Notes: generated by a model not told the origin, from the sequence alone. Positions 38,511 through 47,280 are shown, counted from the first letter of the stretch. The stretch is DNA of 60,654 bases from Solirubrobacterales bacterium (GCA_019240115.1 JAFAYV010000012.1:1-60654); one strand, 5' to 3'. Made by a program: numbers and translations.

Positions 38511-40589
38511 TCAGATCGGTCCCCGACCCCCGCCGATCGGCGCGGGATCGACGACCGGCGGCGCCGCCTCGGGACGGGGCTCGGGATTGGGCGCCAGCCC
38601 CGCCGCGGCGTAGGCCGCGCTCTGGTCGAGCGTCTCGTGGGCGAGCAGCTGCGCGACGAGCGAGTCGAGGTTGCCGCGGTGCTCGGTCAGCGCCCGGGTC
38701 GCCTCCTGGTGAGCGGACTCGACGATCCGGCGCACCTCCTCGTCGACGAGCCGCTGGGTCTGCTCGGAGGTCTCCGAGGCGCCGGGCAGCAGCGGGCTCT
38801 GGCCGTCGGCGGGCAGCACCGCCACCGGGCCGATCGCCGGGCTCATGCCCCAGCGGCCGACCATGCCGCGGGCGATCCGGGTCAGCTGTTGGATGTCGGA
38901 CTCCGCGCCCGTCGTCAGATCGCCGTAGACGACCTCCTCGGCGACCCGGCCGCCGAGCGCGACCTTGATCTGGGCGAGCAGGTGACGCTCGTCGAAGTTG
39001 AAGCGGTCGGCGTCGGGGGCCGAGAAGGTCACCCCGAGGGCCTGGCCGCGGGGGATGATCGAGACCTTGCGCACCGGGTCGGCGCCCGGGGTGAGCATCC
39101 CCATGATCGCGTGCCCGGCCTCGTGATAGGCGGTCCGGCGCCGATCGTCGTCGGAGATCATCACCTTGCGCGCGGCGCCGAGCACGATCCGCTCCAGCGC
39201 GTCGGTGATGTCCTGGCTGACGACCGTGGTGTGGCCGTTGCGCGCCGCGAGCAGGGCCGCCTCGTTGACGAGGTTGGCGAGGTCGGCGCCCACCATGCCA
39301 GGCGTCGTGGACGCGATCCGACCGAGGTCGACGTCGTCGGCGAGCGGGACCGAGCGCGTGTGCACGCGCAGGATCGCCTCCCGGCCGGCCCGGTCGGGCG
39401 GGGCGACGACGACCCGGCGGTCGAAGCGACCCGGTCGCAGCAGCGCCTGGTCGAGGACCTCGGGGCGGTTGGTGGCGCCGAGCACGATGACGCTCTCGCG
39501 GGGGGAGAAGCCGTCCATCTCGGTGAGGATCTGGTTGAGCGTCTGCTCGCGCTCGTCGTGACCGCCGGACATGTTCGGCCCACCGGCGGCGCGCGAGCGC
39601 CCGATCGCGTCGAGCTCGTCGATGAAGATGATCGCCGGGGCGGCCTCCTTGGCCTGCTTGAACAGGTCGCGCACGCGTGAGGCCCCGACGCCGACGATCA
39701 TCTCGACGAACTCCGAGGCCGACATCTGGAAGAAGGGCACGCCCGCCTCACCGGCGACGGCGCGGGCGAGCAGCGTCTTGCCGGTGCCCGGAGGGCCGGA
39801 GAGCAGCACTCCGCGCGGGATCCGAGCGCCGAGCTTGATGTACTTGTCGGGGGCCCTCAGGAAGTCGACGATCTCGTGCAGCTCCTCCTTGGCCTCGTCG
39901 ATCCCCGCGACGTCGTCGAAGGTGACGTGCTGGTCGGTGGCCTCGACCCGACGGGCGCGAGATCGCCCGAACGACATCATCCCCCCGGCGCCCCCGGCGG
40001 CCATCCGGCGCATGGCGAAGACGATGACCAGGAGGAAGAGCAGCGTCGGTCCGAAGCCGGCGATCAGGCTCGTCGCCAGCGACGGGCCGTTGCTCGGCTT
40101 CTGGGCGTCGATCGTCACGTGCTCGGCCTCGAGGGACTGCAGCAGCGCCTGGTTATCGGCGAACGACGGGACCTGGGTGGTGAAGCTCTTGGTCGGGGTG
40201 ACGTCGACGTCGTTGGCCGGGTAGCGCACGGCCGTCTTGAACGTGCCCTGGATGGCGTCGTTCTCCGAGGAGATCTCCGTGACGTTGCCGTCCTTGACCT
40301 GGCTGAGGAACGTCGGGCTGTAGGGGACCCGCACGGGCTGGTTCGGCGACAGCGCGTTCGAGGAGATCCACAGGTTCAGCCCGAGCAGCACGAGCCCGAG
40401 CACGACCACCCACCAGCGCGAGAAGCGCGGCGGCGTCGGCGGACCCGGCGCCTGGCGCGGTCCGCGGCCGTCTGGGGCGGGGGTGACCTTCCAACCCTGC
40501 TCCCCGGGGGCCGGCGGCTGCGCGCGCCCGCGCGGGGGCGCCGAGCGACGCTGTGGCTCCTCGATGGTGGGGATCGGGTCGTCGGCCAT
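38511..40589 (-). CDS. ftsH: ATP-dependent zinc metalloprotease FtsH
   Basis: 692 residues. Proline-rich cytosolic head (1-55), membrane helix about 59-79, extracytoplasmic domain about 80-185, second helix about 188-205, AAA+ domain with [31 protein letters not shown] and [25 protein letters not shown], then the M41 peptidase HEAGH in [12 protein letters not shown]. Degrades membrane and unfolded regulatory proteins. ATG 40589 was chosen; the GTG one codon earlier is also possible. Monocistronic; upstream on the same strand are the NYN nuclease and ArfB genes. Confidence 0.97.
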   Translation of the reverse strand: MADDPIPTIEEPQRRSAPPRGRAQPPAPGEQGWKVTPAPDGRGPRQAPGPPTPPRFSRWWVVVLGLVLLGLNLWISSNALSPNQPVRVPYSPTFLSQVKDGNVTEISSENDAIQGTFKTAVRYPANDVDVTPTKSFTTQVPSFADNQALLQSLEAEHVTIDAQKPSNGPSLATSLIAGFGPTLLFLLVIVFAMRRMAAGGAGGMMSFGRSRARRVEATDQHVTFDDVAGIDEAKEELHEIVDFLRAPDKYIKLGARIPRGVLLSGPPGTGKTLLARAVAGEAGVPFFQMSASEFVEMIVGVGASRVRDLFKQAKEAAPAIIFIDELDAIGRSRAAGGPNMSGGHDEREQTLNQILTEMDGFSPRESVIVLGATNRPEVLDQALLRPGRFDRRVVVAPPDRAGREAILRVHTRSVPLADDVDLGRIASTTPGMVGADLANLVNEAALLAARNGHTTVVSQDITDALERIVLGAARKVMISDDDRRRTAYHEAGHAIMGMLTPGADPVRKVSIIPRGQALGVTFSAPDADRFNFDERHLLAQIKVALGGRVAEEVVYGDLTTGAESDIQQLTRIARGMVGRWGMSPAIGPVAVLPADGQSPLLPGASETSEQTQRLVDEEVRRIVESAHQEATRALTEHRGNLDSLVAQLLAHETLDQSAAYAAAGLAPNPEPRPEAAPPVVDPAPIGGGRGPI

Positions 40590-40682
40590 CACGATGATTG
40601 TGGCAAGACCTTTCGAAGAAGCCGCGAAGGCGTCTCGGAACTGGTCAGCACGATCGGCCGGGAGCTACCACCATCGAAGCCG

Positions 40683-41057
40683 CTACGGCGTCTCGAGCAG
40701 CGAGCGGAACAACTCCGCGCCGTGGACGCCGGCGCCGACGGCGCTCGCCCGGTCGGCGAGCCAGCGGTCGGAGGTGACGACCCGGACGAGCCCGGGCTCG
40801 GGCTCGCGCGCCAGGCGGCGGATGATCTCGTCGTCGGCGGCGTCCCGGCGCGGGCGCGGCGCGTGCGCGACCTCGATCACCGTCGAGCGGATCGGCGGGC
40901 GTGCGGCGCGCTCGAAGACGACGATGACGTCCTCGTTCTCGGCCGCCGCCCAGCGCTCGAGCAGGTCGACGAGGTGCAGCATCGCAGCGTCGCGGTCGCG
41001 CCACCAGCCATCGGGCCGGGTGCCGATCACGTTCATCCCGTCGACGTACCAGCGCAT
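40683..41057 (-). CDS. NYN-domain (YacP-like) RNA-binding/nuclease protein
   Basis: 124 residues with a PIN-like NYN fold: N-terminal YVDGMNVIGTRPDGWWRDRDAA (first acidic residue), ENEDVIVVFERA, DAADDEIIRRLA and LVRVVTSDRWLADRASAVGA, carrying the four conserved acids of these nucleases. YacP/Rae1 relatives cut ribosome-associated mRNA. The start overlaps the ArfB stop (TGATG), so it is translationally coupled to a ribosome-rescue factor, which suits a role in handling stalled ribosomes. Precise target unknown. Confidence 0.85.
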   Translation of the reverse strand: MRWYVDGMNVIGTRPDGWWRDRDAAMLHLVDLLERWAAAENEDVIVVFERAARPPIRSTVIEVAHAPRPRRDAADDEIIRRLAREPEPGLVRVVTSDRWLADRASAVGAGVHGAELFRSLLETP

Positions 41058-41470
41058 CACTCGTCCCCGAGCCCGGGGGAGCGGCGGTCGCGCTTGCGCG
41101 CCGACTGGCGGCGCTTGTCCTCTTCACGCCGGCGGCCGGCGGCGGCCGGCGGCCGGGTGACGCTCCGCGGCCGGCGCACGGTCAGCGCCGCCGCCAGGCG
41201 CGCGGCCAGGCGCTCCAGCGCGAGCTCGCGATTGCGCGTCTGGCTGCGCTCGTCCTGGGCGACCGCCGTCACGCGCGCGCCCGCGCGCGAGCGCACGCGA
41301 CGCTTCTGCTCGTCGGTCAGCGATCGCGAGGCGGCGACGTCGAAGCTCGCCTCCACGCGCGTCGCAGTCGTGTTCGCGTGCTGGCCGCCCGGCCCCGAGG
41401 ACCGGCTCGCGCGCAGCTCGATCTCGTGGCGCGGGATCACCACCCCGTCGATGACGAGCGGATCGTCCAT
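41057..41470 (-). CDS. arfB: ArfB-type peptidyl-tRNA hydrolase (ribosome rescue)
   Basis: 137 residues. GGQ motif at residues 28-30 ([17 protein letters not shown]), release-factor catalytic domain without stop-codon recognition, and a long basic C-terminal tail ([23 protein letters not shown]...) that enters the empty mRNA channel. Frees stalled ribosomes lacking a stop codon. Overlaps the NYN gene by a few bases, forming a two-gene unit. Confidence 0.92.
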   Translation of the reverse strand: MDDPLVIDGVVIPRHEIELRASRSSGPGGQHANTTATRVEASFDVAASRSLTDEQKRRVRSRAGARVTAVAQDERSQTRNRELALERLAARLAAALTVRRPRSVTRPPAAAGRRREEDKRRQSARKRDRRSPGLGDE

Positions 41471-41610
41471 GCCAGGATGATGACCTGTGTCGCGATCGTG
41501 AAGGCCGGTGGCCGAGAGTGAGCCGAGACGACGAGCCGTGCTACCTTCCCCGCCGACAGGCCGTGCGTACGACGCGGCGACACGCTGGTGCAGGCCTAGG
41601 GGACGTAAGA

Positions 41611-41642
41611 CCTCCGGGTAGCAGCACTTCTATCCCCGGAGG
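41611..41642 (+). promoter_or_regulatory. Hairpin sequestering the cspA ribosome-binding site
   Basis: CCTCCGGG (41611-41618) pairs perfectly with CCCGGAGG (41635-41642) around a 16-base loop. The 3' arm contains the Shine-Dalgarno GGAGG (41638-41642, extending to GGAGGGG), placed 10 bases before ATG 41653. In the folded leader the ribosome site is closed. Temperature- or protein-dependent opening is inference. The leader from the end of arfB is about 180 bases long, as is usual for cold-shock mRNAs. Confidence 0.65.
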
Positions 41643-41652
41643 GGAAAGCCTG

Positions 41653-41856
41653 ATGGCAACCGGAACAGTCAAGTGGTTCAGCGACGAGAAGGGCTTCGGC
41701 TTCATCACGCCCGATGAGGGCAGCCGGGACCTGTTCGTCCACCACTCGAGCATCCAGGCGGAGGGGTATCGGTCACTCGCGGAGGGCTCCAAGGTGTCCT
41801 ACGAGGAGGAGTCCGGGCCCAAGGGTCCCAAGGCGATCAACGTCCAGAAGCTCTAG
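41653..41856 (+). CDS. csp: Cold-shock protein, CspA family
   Basis: 67 residues, one OB-fold cold-shock domain. [18 protein letters not shown] contains RNP1 (KGFGFI) and [10 protein letters not shown] contains RNP2; length and the ending [10 protein letters not shown] are normal for CspA. Binds single-stranded RNA and melts secondary structure. The preceding hairpin hides its ribosome site. Monocistronic between divergent arfB and an unknown membrane protein gene. Confidence 0.97.
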   Translation: MATGTVKWFSDEKGFGFITPDEGSRDLFVHHSSIQAEGYRSLAEGSKVSYEEESGPKGPKAINVQKL

Positions 41857-41892
41857 ACGCCTTCGCGCCCCCGCGCCCGCCGGGCGCGGGAG

Positions 41893-42591
41893 ATGACCGA
41901 CTGGGCGACGATCTCGTCGCTGGCCACGGGCGGCGGCACGCTCGTGCTCGCGGTGGCCACCTATGGCTCGGTGCGCTCGGCGAACCGCTCGGCGCGGCTC
42001 GCCGAGCAGACCCTGCTCGCCGGCGTCCGGCCGGTGATCATCCCGTCGCGTGAAGACGACCCCGAGGAGCACGTCCGCTTCGGCGAGGGGGTCATCCTCG
42101 CCGTCCCCGGCCACGGTGCCGCGGTCAAGCTCGAGCACGACGTCGTCTACCTCGCGATCGCGCTGCGCAACGGCGGCACCGGACTCGCGGTCCTGCACGG
42201 CTGGCAGGCCCGCGTCCAGCCGCCGCGCACCCGCGAGTCCTCTTCGCGGGGCCCGCTGCTCTCCGAGCCCCTGCGGCCCGCCGAGACGGGCGTCGACGAG
42301 GCGCCCGACAGCGAGCGCTTCCGTCGCCAGCAGCTCGATCTCTACATCCCCGCGGGCGAGACCGGCTTCTGGCAGGGGGCGCTGCGCGACCCGGAGGAGC
42401 CCGGCTACGCGGAGGTCCGCCGGGCGCTGGCGGAGGGGGAACGGTCGCTGTGGATCGACCTCCTCTACGGCGACTACCAGGGGGGCCAGCGCACGATCGT
42501 GCGCATGGGCATCGCCCCGTGGCCCGACACCGAGGGCGAGCGGGCCTACGTGCTGCGCTACTTCAACCTCGACCGTGACGATCCGCGCTAA
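41893..42591 (+). CDS. Single-pass membrane protein, unknown function
   Basis: 232 residues. A membrane helix at about 10-28 (SLATGGGTLVLAVATYGSV) precedes SANRSARLAEQTLLAGVRPVIIPS, a segment often seen in actinobacterial proteins with an N-terminal helix and a cytosolic beta-rich domain. The rest (HDVVYLAIALRNGGTGLAVLHGW..., LDLYIPAGETGFWQGALRDP, LWIDLLYGDYQGGQRTIVRMGI, YVLRYFNLDRDDPR) looks like an Ig-like sandwich. Downstream is a nested hairpin that probably ends the transcript. No function known. Confidence 0.8.
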   Translation: MTDWATISSLATGGGTLVLAVATYGSVRSANRSARLAEQTLLAGVRPVIIPSREDDPEEHVRFGEGVILAVPGHGAAVKLEHDVVYLAIALRNGGTGLAVLHGWQARVQPPRTRESSSRGPLLSEPLRPAETGVDEAPDSERFRRQQLDLYIPAGETGFWQGALRDPEEPGYAEVRRALAEGERSLWIDLLYGDYQGGQRTIVRMGIAPWPDTEGERAYVLRYFNLDRDDPR

Positions 42592-42604
42592 AGGACCTTC
42601 AACC

Positions 42605-42649
42605 GGCTGGGCGTACAACCGACGCTCACCGTCGGTTTCACGCCCAGCC
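42605..42649. terminator. Nested bidirectional hairpin
   Basis: Outer stem GGCTGGGCG/CGCCCAGCC (42605-42613, 42641-42649) encloses inner stem AACCGACG/CGTCGGTT (42617-42624, 42630-42637) with a 5-base loop and symmetric 3-base internal loops. It lies between convergent genes (ends 42591 and 42665) and can act for both. No U-tract. Confidence 0.7.
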
Positions 42650-42664
42650 TCGACCCCGCCGGCG

Positions 42665-42841
42665 CTAGGCGTCGTCGTCGGGCGGCGGCGCGCCGGGGAT
42701 GCCGGGGGCCTTGCGCTTGCGGTCCCAGTCCTCGCGCGCGTCGGAGATCTTGTCCTCGAGCTCGCCCGAGCGCTTGTCCATCTCGTCGGAGTCGCCCTCG
42801 AGCTCGTCGGCGAGGCGCTCGGGATCCTCGGATCGCTCCAT
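42665..42841 (-). CDS. Small acidic protein, 58 residues
   Basis: Reads MERSEDPERLADELEGD, then SDEMDKRSGELEDKISDAREDW and DRKRKAPGIPGAPPPDDDA, stop TAG at 42665. Strongly charged, one predicted helix, Pro/Asp tail. Third codon positions are almost all G/C, as in real genes of this window, and the frame starts and ends between a terminator and the kor promoter. It is too short for ordinary gene calling. Similar tiny acidic proteins are common in actinobacteria, function unknown. Confidence 0.75.
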   Translation of the reverse strand: MERSEDPERLADELEGDSDEMDKRSGELEDKISDAREDWDRKRKAPGIPGAPPPDDDA

Positions 42842-42892
42842 GGCATCAGGGGTGTCCGTTTCACCCGGCCGTCAAACCGGAATGCGCACCAC

Positions 42893-42898
42893 TAGACT
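42893..42898 (+). promoter_or_regulatory. Candidate -10 box (TAGACT) of korAB
   Basis: TAGACT lies 9 bases before ATG 42908; GTCAAA at 42871-42876, 16 bases upstream, is a possible weak -35. Leaderless or nearly so. Confidence 0.4.
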
Positions 42899-42907
42899 CC
42901 GGGCGAC

Positions 42908-44848
42908 ATGCGCAAGGCGGTGGAGGAGCGCGAGCGGGTCATCATCCGCTTCGCCGGGGACTCGGGCGACGGGATGCAGCTCACCGGCAGCCGCTTCACC
43001 GATGCCACGGCGGTCGTGGGCAACGACCTCGCCACGCTGCCGAACTTCCCCGCCGAGATCCGCGCGCCCGCCGGCACCCTCGCCGGCGTGTCGGCCTTCC
43101 AGATCCAGTTCGCCTCGCGCGACATCCTCACCCCCGGCGATCACCCGGACGTGCTCGTCGCGATGAACCCGGCCGCGCTGAAGGCCAACCGCGCCGAACT
43201 GCACCCCGGGGCCACGATCATCGTCAACGAGGACGCCTTCACCAAGCGCAACCTCGAGAAGGCGGGCTACGCCGCCGACCCGCTCAGCGACGGCTCGCTC
43301 GAGCGCTTCCGGGTGCACCGGATCCCCATGAGCACGATGACCTCCGCGGCGGTGGAGGAGATCGACGGCGTCTCGACCCGCGACGCCGGCCGAGCCAAGA
43401 ACCTGTTCGCGCTCGGGGTCATCTCGTGGCTCTACGGCCGGCCGACCGACGTCTCCAAGCGCTGGATCGAGCGGCGCTTCGCGCGCGACCCGGCGGTCGC
43501 CCAGGCCAACCTGGCCGCGTTCAACGCCGGTTGGTCGTTCGGCGAGACCACCGAGCTGCTCGACGTCCAGTACCGCGTCAAGCCGGCGACCGACGTCCCG
43601 CCCGGTCGCTACCGCAACGTCAACGGCACGACCGCGCTGTCGCTCGGGCTCATCGCCGCGAGCGTGCGCTCGGGGCTGCCCCTGGTGCTCGCCAGCTATC
43701 CGATCACCCCCGCCTCCGAGCTGCTGCACGAGCTCTCCAAGCACGCCGCGATCGGCGTCTCCACGATCCAGGCCGAGGACGAGATCGCCGCCGCTGGGAT
43801 GGCCCTCGGGGCGAGCTTCGGCGGCAAGCTCGGGGTCACGGCGACGAGCGGCCCCGGCATGGACCTCAAGGCCGAGACGATCGGGCTGGCGGTCATGCTC
43901 GAGCTTCCCCTGATCGTCGTCGACGTCCAGCGCGCCGGGCCGTCGACCGGGATGCCGACCAAGACCGAGCAGTCCGACCTGCTGATGGCGCTGCACGGCC
44001 GCCACGGCGAGAGCCCGCTGCCGGTCATCGCGCCCACGACCGCCGGCGACTGCTTCGACGCGGCGTTCGAGGCCGCGCGCGTGGCGATCCGCTATCGCAC
44101 GCCGGTCATCCTGCTCTCCGACACGTTCCTCGCCTCCTCATCGGAGCCGTGGCTGATCCCCGACGTCGCCGACCTGCCCGCGATCGATCCCGCGTTCGCG
44201 GTCGCGCCGGGAACCGATTCGCACTCGTCCGCCGCCGAGACCAGCGATCCGTTCCAGCCCTACAGCCGCGACGAGAAGCTCGCGCGGCCGTGGGCGGTTC
44301 CGGGCACACCCGGGCTCGCGCACCGCATCGGCGGCCTCGAGAAGGCCCACGGCACCGGCAACATCTCCTACGACGGCGCAAACCACCAGCGGATGACCGA
44401 GCTGCGCGCGGCCAAGGTGGCCGCCGTCGGCGACGAGGTCCCGCCGCTGACCGTCGACATCGAACCGGATCCCGCCCGCCCCACCGACCTGCTCGTGCTC
44501 GGCTGGGGCTCGACCGAGGGCGCGATCCGCGCCGGCGTGCGACTCGCCCGCGAGGCCGGCCACAAGGTCGCCTGCGCCCAGCTGCGCAACCTCAACCCGC
44601 TGCCGGCGAACACCGGCGACGTGCTGCGCTCGTTCGAGCGGGTGCTCGTGCCCGAGCTCAACTGCGGCCAGCTCGCCTCGATCCTGCGCGCCCGCTATCT
44701 CGTCGACATCGAGTCGTTCACGAAGGTCCAGGGGCAGCCGCTGTTCGCCGTCGAGGTCGCCGAGCAGATCGAGGCGCGGCAGAGCCGGCGGACTGACGCC
44801 GCCGACGTACCGGCGAGCCTGGATGGCGAGCGGAGGCCACCCGCGTGA
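42908..44848 (+). CDS. korA: 2-oxoacid:ferredoxin oxidoreductase, fused gamma-alpha subunit
   Basis: 646 residues. The N-terminal gamma domain (about 10-190: RFAGDSGDGMQLTGSRFTDATA, FPAEIRAPAGTLAGVSAFQIQF) is fused to the alpha pyrimidine-binding domain (NGTTALSLGLIAASVRSGLPL, SYPITPASELLHELSKH, IQAEDEIAAAGMALGASFGG, TATSGPGMDLKAETIGLAVMLELPLIVVDVQRAGPSTGMPTKTEQSDL). This is the 2-oxoglutarate type used in actinobacteria. With KorB it makes succinyl-CoA from 2-oxoglutarate, reducing ferredoxin. Its stop overlaps the korB start. Confidence 0.95.
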   Translation: MRKAVEERERVIIRFAGDSGDGMQLTGSRFTDATAVVGNDLATLPNFPAEIRAPAGTLAGVSAFQIQFASRDILTPGDHPDVLVAMNPAALKANRAELHPGATIIVNEDAFTKRNLEKAGYAADPLSDGSLERFRVHRIPMSTMTSAAVEEIDGVSTRDAGRAKNLFALGVISWLYGRPTDVSKRWIERRFARDPAVAQANLAAFNAGWSFGETTELLDVQYRVKPATDVPPGRYRNVNGTTALSLGLIAASVRSGLPLVLASYPITPASELLHELSKHAAIGVSTIQAEDEIAAAGMALGASFGGKLGVTATSGPGMDLKAETIGLAVMLELPLIVVDVQRAGPSTGMPTKTEQSDLLMALHGRHGESPLPVIAPTTAGDCFDAAFEAARVAIRYRTPVILLSDTFLASSSEPWLIPDVADLPAIDPAFAVAPGTDSHSSAAETSDPFQPYSRDEKLARPWAVPGTPGLAHRIGGLEKAHGTGNISYDGANHQRMTELRAAKVAAVGDEVPPLTVDIEPDPARPTDLLVLGWGSTEGAIRAGVRLAREAGHKVACAQLRNLNPLPANTGDVLRSFERVLVPELNCGQLASILRARYLVDIESFTKVQGQPLFAVEVAEQIEARQSRRTDAADVPASLDGERRPPA

Positions 44849-45897
44849 GCGCGACCCTCGCCAAGGGCGACTTCCAGTCCGATCAGGAGACCCGCTGGTG
44901 CCCGGGCTGCGGCGACTACGCGGTCCTCGCGGCGGTGCAGCAGTTCATGCCCGAGCTCGGCATCCCCCCGGAGCGGATCGTCTTCATCACCGGGATCGGC
45001 TGCGCGGGGCGGTTCGCCTACTACATGGACACCTACGGGATGCACGGCATCCACGGACGCGCGCCCGCGCTCGCCACCGGGCTGGCGACGGCCCGCGACG
45101 ACCTCTCGATCTGGGTGGTGACCGGCGACGGCGACGCACTGTCGATCGGCGGCAACCACCTCATCCACGCGCTGCGCCGCAACGTCCCGGTCAGGATCCT
45201 GCTGTTCAACAACCAGATCTACGGGCTGACCAAGGGCCAGGCCTCGCCGACCTCCGAGCTGGGCAAGATCACGAAGTCGACGCCGTTCGGCGTCTCTGAC
45301 CACCCGTTCAACCCGATCGCGCTGGCGCTCGGCGCCGAGGCCTCATTCGTCGCGCGCACGATCGACCGCGACCGTCATCACCTGACCGAGGTGCTGCGGG
45401 CGGCCGCCCGGCACGAGGGCGCCGCGCTCGTCGAGATCTACCAGAACTGCCCGGTGTTCAACGACGGCGCGTTCGGCGCGCTGACCGACAAGGGCGCCCG
45501 CGACGCCAACCAGATCCGGCTGCGGGCCGGCGAGCCGATCCGCTTCGGCGCCGAGAACGAGCGCGGGGTCATCCGCGGCGACGGCGGCTGCCTGGAGATC
45601 GTCGAGGTTGCAGAGCCGGATGACGCGGGCGCCGCCCGATCGGGCGAGGCCGGGCGCCGAGCGGCCGGCAGGACGGTGAGCGAGGATGCGCTGCTCGTGC
45701 ACGACCCAGCGCGGGCCGACCCGGGGTTGGCGTTCTCGCTGGCCAAGCTCGCCGAGACGCCGACCGGCCCGACCCCGATCGGCATCTTCCGCGACGTCGC
45801 CCGGCCGGTCTATCGCCAGACCGGCGCCACCGAGCCCGCCTCGGAGGCGCAGCTCATCGAGCTGCTCGGCGCCGGCGCCACCTGGGAAGTCGGGTAG
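44845..45897 (+). CDS. korB: 2-oxoacid:ferredoxin oxidoreductase beta subunit
   Basis: 350 residues; thiamine-pyrophosphate subunit. Cys19 and Cys22 in RWCPGCGDYAVL and a later Cys (IGCAGRFAYY) bind the iron-sulfur cluster; VTGDGDALSIGGNHLIHALRRN is the TPP/Mg motif; LLFNNQIYGLTKGQASPTS follows. GTG 44845 overlaps the korA stop by 4 bases. KorAB replaces 2-oxoglutarate dehydrogenase in the oxidative TCA cycle. The downstream redox genes start 10 bases later and may be co-transcribed. Confidence 0.96.
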   Translation: MSATLAKGDFQSDQETRWCPGCGDYAVLAAVQQFMPELGIPPERIVFITGIGCAGRFAYYMDTYGMHGIHGRAPALATGLATARDDLSIWVVTGDGDALSIGGNHLIHALRRNVPVRILLFNNQIYGLTKGQASPTSELGKITKSTPFGVSDHPFNPIALALGAEASFVARTIDRDRHHLTEVLRAAARHEGAALVEIYQNCPVFNDGAFGALTDKGARDANQIRLRAGEPIRFGAENERGVIRGDGGCLEIVEVAEPDDAGAARSGEAGRRAAGRTVSEDALLVHDPARADPGLAFSLAKLAETPTGPTPIGIFRDVARPVYRQTGATEPASEAQLIELLGAGATWEVG

Positions 45898-45907
45898 TCC
45901 GGGCTCG

Positions 45908-46258
45908 ATGACGCCCACCGTCGAGCTGCTGTGGTGGGACGGGTGCCCATCGACCGAGCGGGCCCTCGCCGAGCTGCGCGCGGCGGCCGCCGACGTCGGA
46001 ATCGACGAGGCGGCGGTGACGCTGCGCGAGATCCACACCGACGCGGAGGCGGCCGCGACCGGCTTTCCCGGTTCGCCGACCGTCCTGATCGACGGCGTCG
46101 ACGCGGTCGGCGGCGTCGACGCCGCCGGCGGCGACGATGCGCAGGTTTCGAGCCTGTCCTGTCGCATCTACCGGCGACGCGACGGCCGCATCTCGCCGAC
46201 GCCCGATCCCGACGATCTGCGCGAGGCGCTGCGCGCGCGCCTGCGGGGGAGCGGATGA
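45908..46258 (+). CDS. Small thioredoxin-like protein
   Basis: 116 residues: PTVELLWWDGCPSTERALAELRAAA (Cys13 at the active-site position), GFPGSPTVLIDGVDAVGG (cis-Pro loop) and a later LSCRIYRRRDGRISP. The single N-terminal Cys plus the second near residue 79 resemble the DF-type thioredoxin-fold proteins found with alkylmercury-lyase families. An internal GVDAVGGVDAAGG repeat comes from tandem DNA. It ends TGA 46256-46258, overlapping an ATG that opens a seven-codon mini-ORF leading into the next gene. Substrate unknown. Confidence 0.75.
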   Translation: MTPTVELLWWDGCPSTERALAELRAAAADVGIDEAAVTLREIHTDAEAAATGFPGSPTVLIDGVDAVGGVDAAGGDDAQVSSLSCRIYRRRDGRISPTPDPDDLREALRARLRGSG

Positions 46259-46294
46259 GCCTCGCCCTCGGCAGATGAGCCTCGCCCTCGGCGC
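46255..46294 (+). repeat. 20-bp tandem duplication at the start of the redoxin gene
   Basis: ATGAGCCTCGCCCTCGGCAG (46255-46274) is followed by ATGAGCCTCGCCCTCGGCGC (46275-46294). The first copy opens a mini-ORF of seven codons (MSLALGR) stopping at TGA 46276-46278, which overlaps the second ATG at 46275. Thus two ATGA overlaps stand in series: upstream gene/mini-ORF and mini-ORF/redoxin gene. Confidence 0.95.
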
Positions 46295-46796
46295 CACCGC
46301 GCCCGACTTCGCTCTTCCCGACACCACCGGCGCGAGCTGGTCGCCGACCGAGGCGCCGGCCACCGTGCTCGTGTTCACGTGCAACCACTGCCCGTACGCG
46401 CTCGCCTGGCACGACCGGATCGCCGACGCGGCGCGCGACTACGCCGAGCGCGGCGTCCGGTTTCTGGCCATCAACGCCAACGACGCCGAGCGATATCCGC
46501 GTGACTCGCCGCAGGCGATGCGCGAGCGCGTCGAGCGCGAGGAGTGGCCGATGCCCTATCTGCACGACGCGACCCAGGAGGTCGCCGGCGCCTACGGCGC
46601 CCAGACGACGCCCGACGTGTTCGTGCTCGACGCCTCGCGGACGCTGCGCTACCGCGGCGCCCCCGACGCCGACCACGACGACCCCGCCGCGCGCGCCCAG
46701 TGGCTGCGCGACGCGCTGGACGCGGTGCTGGCGGGCTCCGAGCCGGCGCTGGCGGAGACCCCGCCGGTCGGCTGCTCGATCAAGTGGCGCCGCTGA
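46275..46796 (+). CDS. Thioredoxin-fold (AhpC/TSA-like) redox protein
   Basis: 173 residues. Redoxin layout: LGATAPDFALPDTTG, VLVFTCNHCPYALAWHDRI with CX2C at Cys36/Cys39, FLAINANDAERYPRDSP, MPYLHDATQEVAGAYGAQTTPDVFVLD and PPVGCSIKWRR at the end. This subgroup (CNHCPY, third Cys at the C-terminus) is widespread and often annotated as peroxiredoxin-like; its reductant is unknown. ATG 46275 is the second copy of a 20-bp duplication. Co-translated with the thioredoxin-like gene before it. Confidence 0.9.
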   Translation: MSLALGATAPDFALPDTTGASWSPTEAPATVLVFTCNHCPYALAWHDRIADAARDYAERGVRFLAINANDAERYPRDSPQAMRERVEREEWPMPYLHDATQEVAGAYGAQTTPDVFVLDASRTLRYRGAPDADHDDPAARAQWLRDALDAVLAGSEPALAETPPVGCSIKWRR

Positions 46797-46845
46797 GGCG
46801 ACCCGCCGGTGACGCGTCCGTCGGTCGGGCGCATGCGAGCCCTGA

Positions 46846-47178
46846 CTAGGGGTCGGCGACCTCGCCGTCCGCGGGCACGATCGGCAGGCCCGCGGCGTGC
46901 CACTCGAGCAGGCCGCCCGCCAGGTTGTGGGCGTCGAAGCCCTCGGACTCGAACACCTGCGCGGCCATCGCCGAGCGTCCGCCGCTGCGGCAGTAGAAGA
47001 TCACCGGGCGGTCGCGATCGAGCGAGTCGGCCTGCTGGGGCAGCTCGGAGAGCTCGATCAGGCGACCCTCGGCGATCCGGCCGGCCTGGTGCTCGTGGGG
47101 CGCCCGGACGTCGATGAGCTGGATCCGGCCCTCGCGCAGCATCTCGGCGACCTCCCGCGGCGTGTAGTCGTAGGCCAC
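46846..47178 (-). CDS. Rhodanese-like sulfurtransferase
   Basis: 110 residues, one rhodanese domain: AYDYTPREVAEMLREGRIQLIDVRAPHEH, catalytic Cys63 in IFYCRSGGRSAMAA, HNLAGGLLEWHAAG. Single-domain proteins of this kind carry persulfide sulfur (GlpE/PspE type). GTG 47178 was preferred; the earlier start at 47238 would lie in the control region of the divergent gene. Convergent with the redoxin gene. Confidence 0.9.
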   Translation of the reverse strand: MAYDYTPREVAEMLREGRIQLIDVRAPHEHQAGRIAEGRLIELSELPQQADSLDRDRPVIFYCRSGGRSAMAAQVFESEGFDAHNLAGGLLEWHAAGLPIVPADGEVADP

Positions 47179-47263
47179 GCCGGTCAGACTACCGACCGTC
47201 GGATCATTCGGGCCGGCGTCTCGCTTTCCTTCCCGCAAATCGCGATGACACCAATCTTGCCGG

Positions 47264-47274
47264 TCGTGTACTCT
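47264..47274 (+). promoter_or_regulatory. Promoter of the riboswitch-NlpC/P60 transcript
   Basis: TCGTGTACTCT; the -10 is TACTCT (47269-47274) with TGACAC 17 bases upstream as a possible -35. Nearly the same string, TCGTGTACCCT, lies before the second riboswitch (58752-58762, minus strand), so both units may use one sigma factor or regulator. Confidence 0.55.
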
Positions 47275-47280
47275 GCCGAG

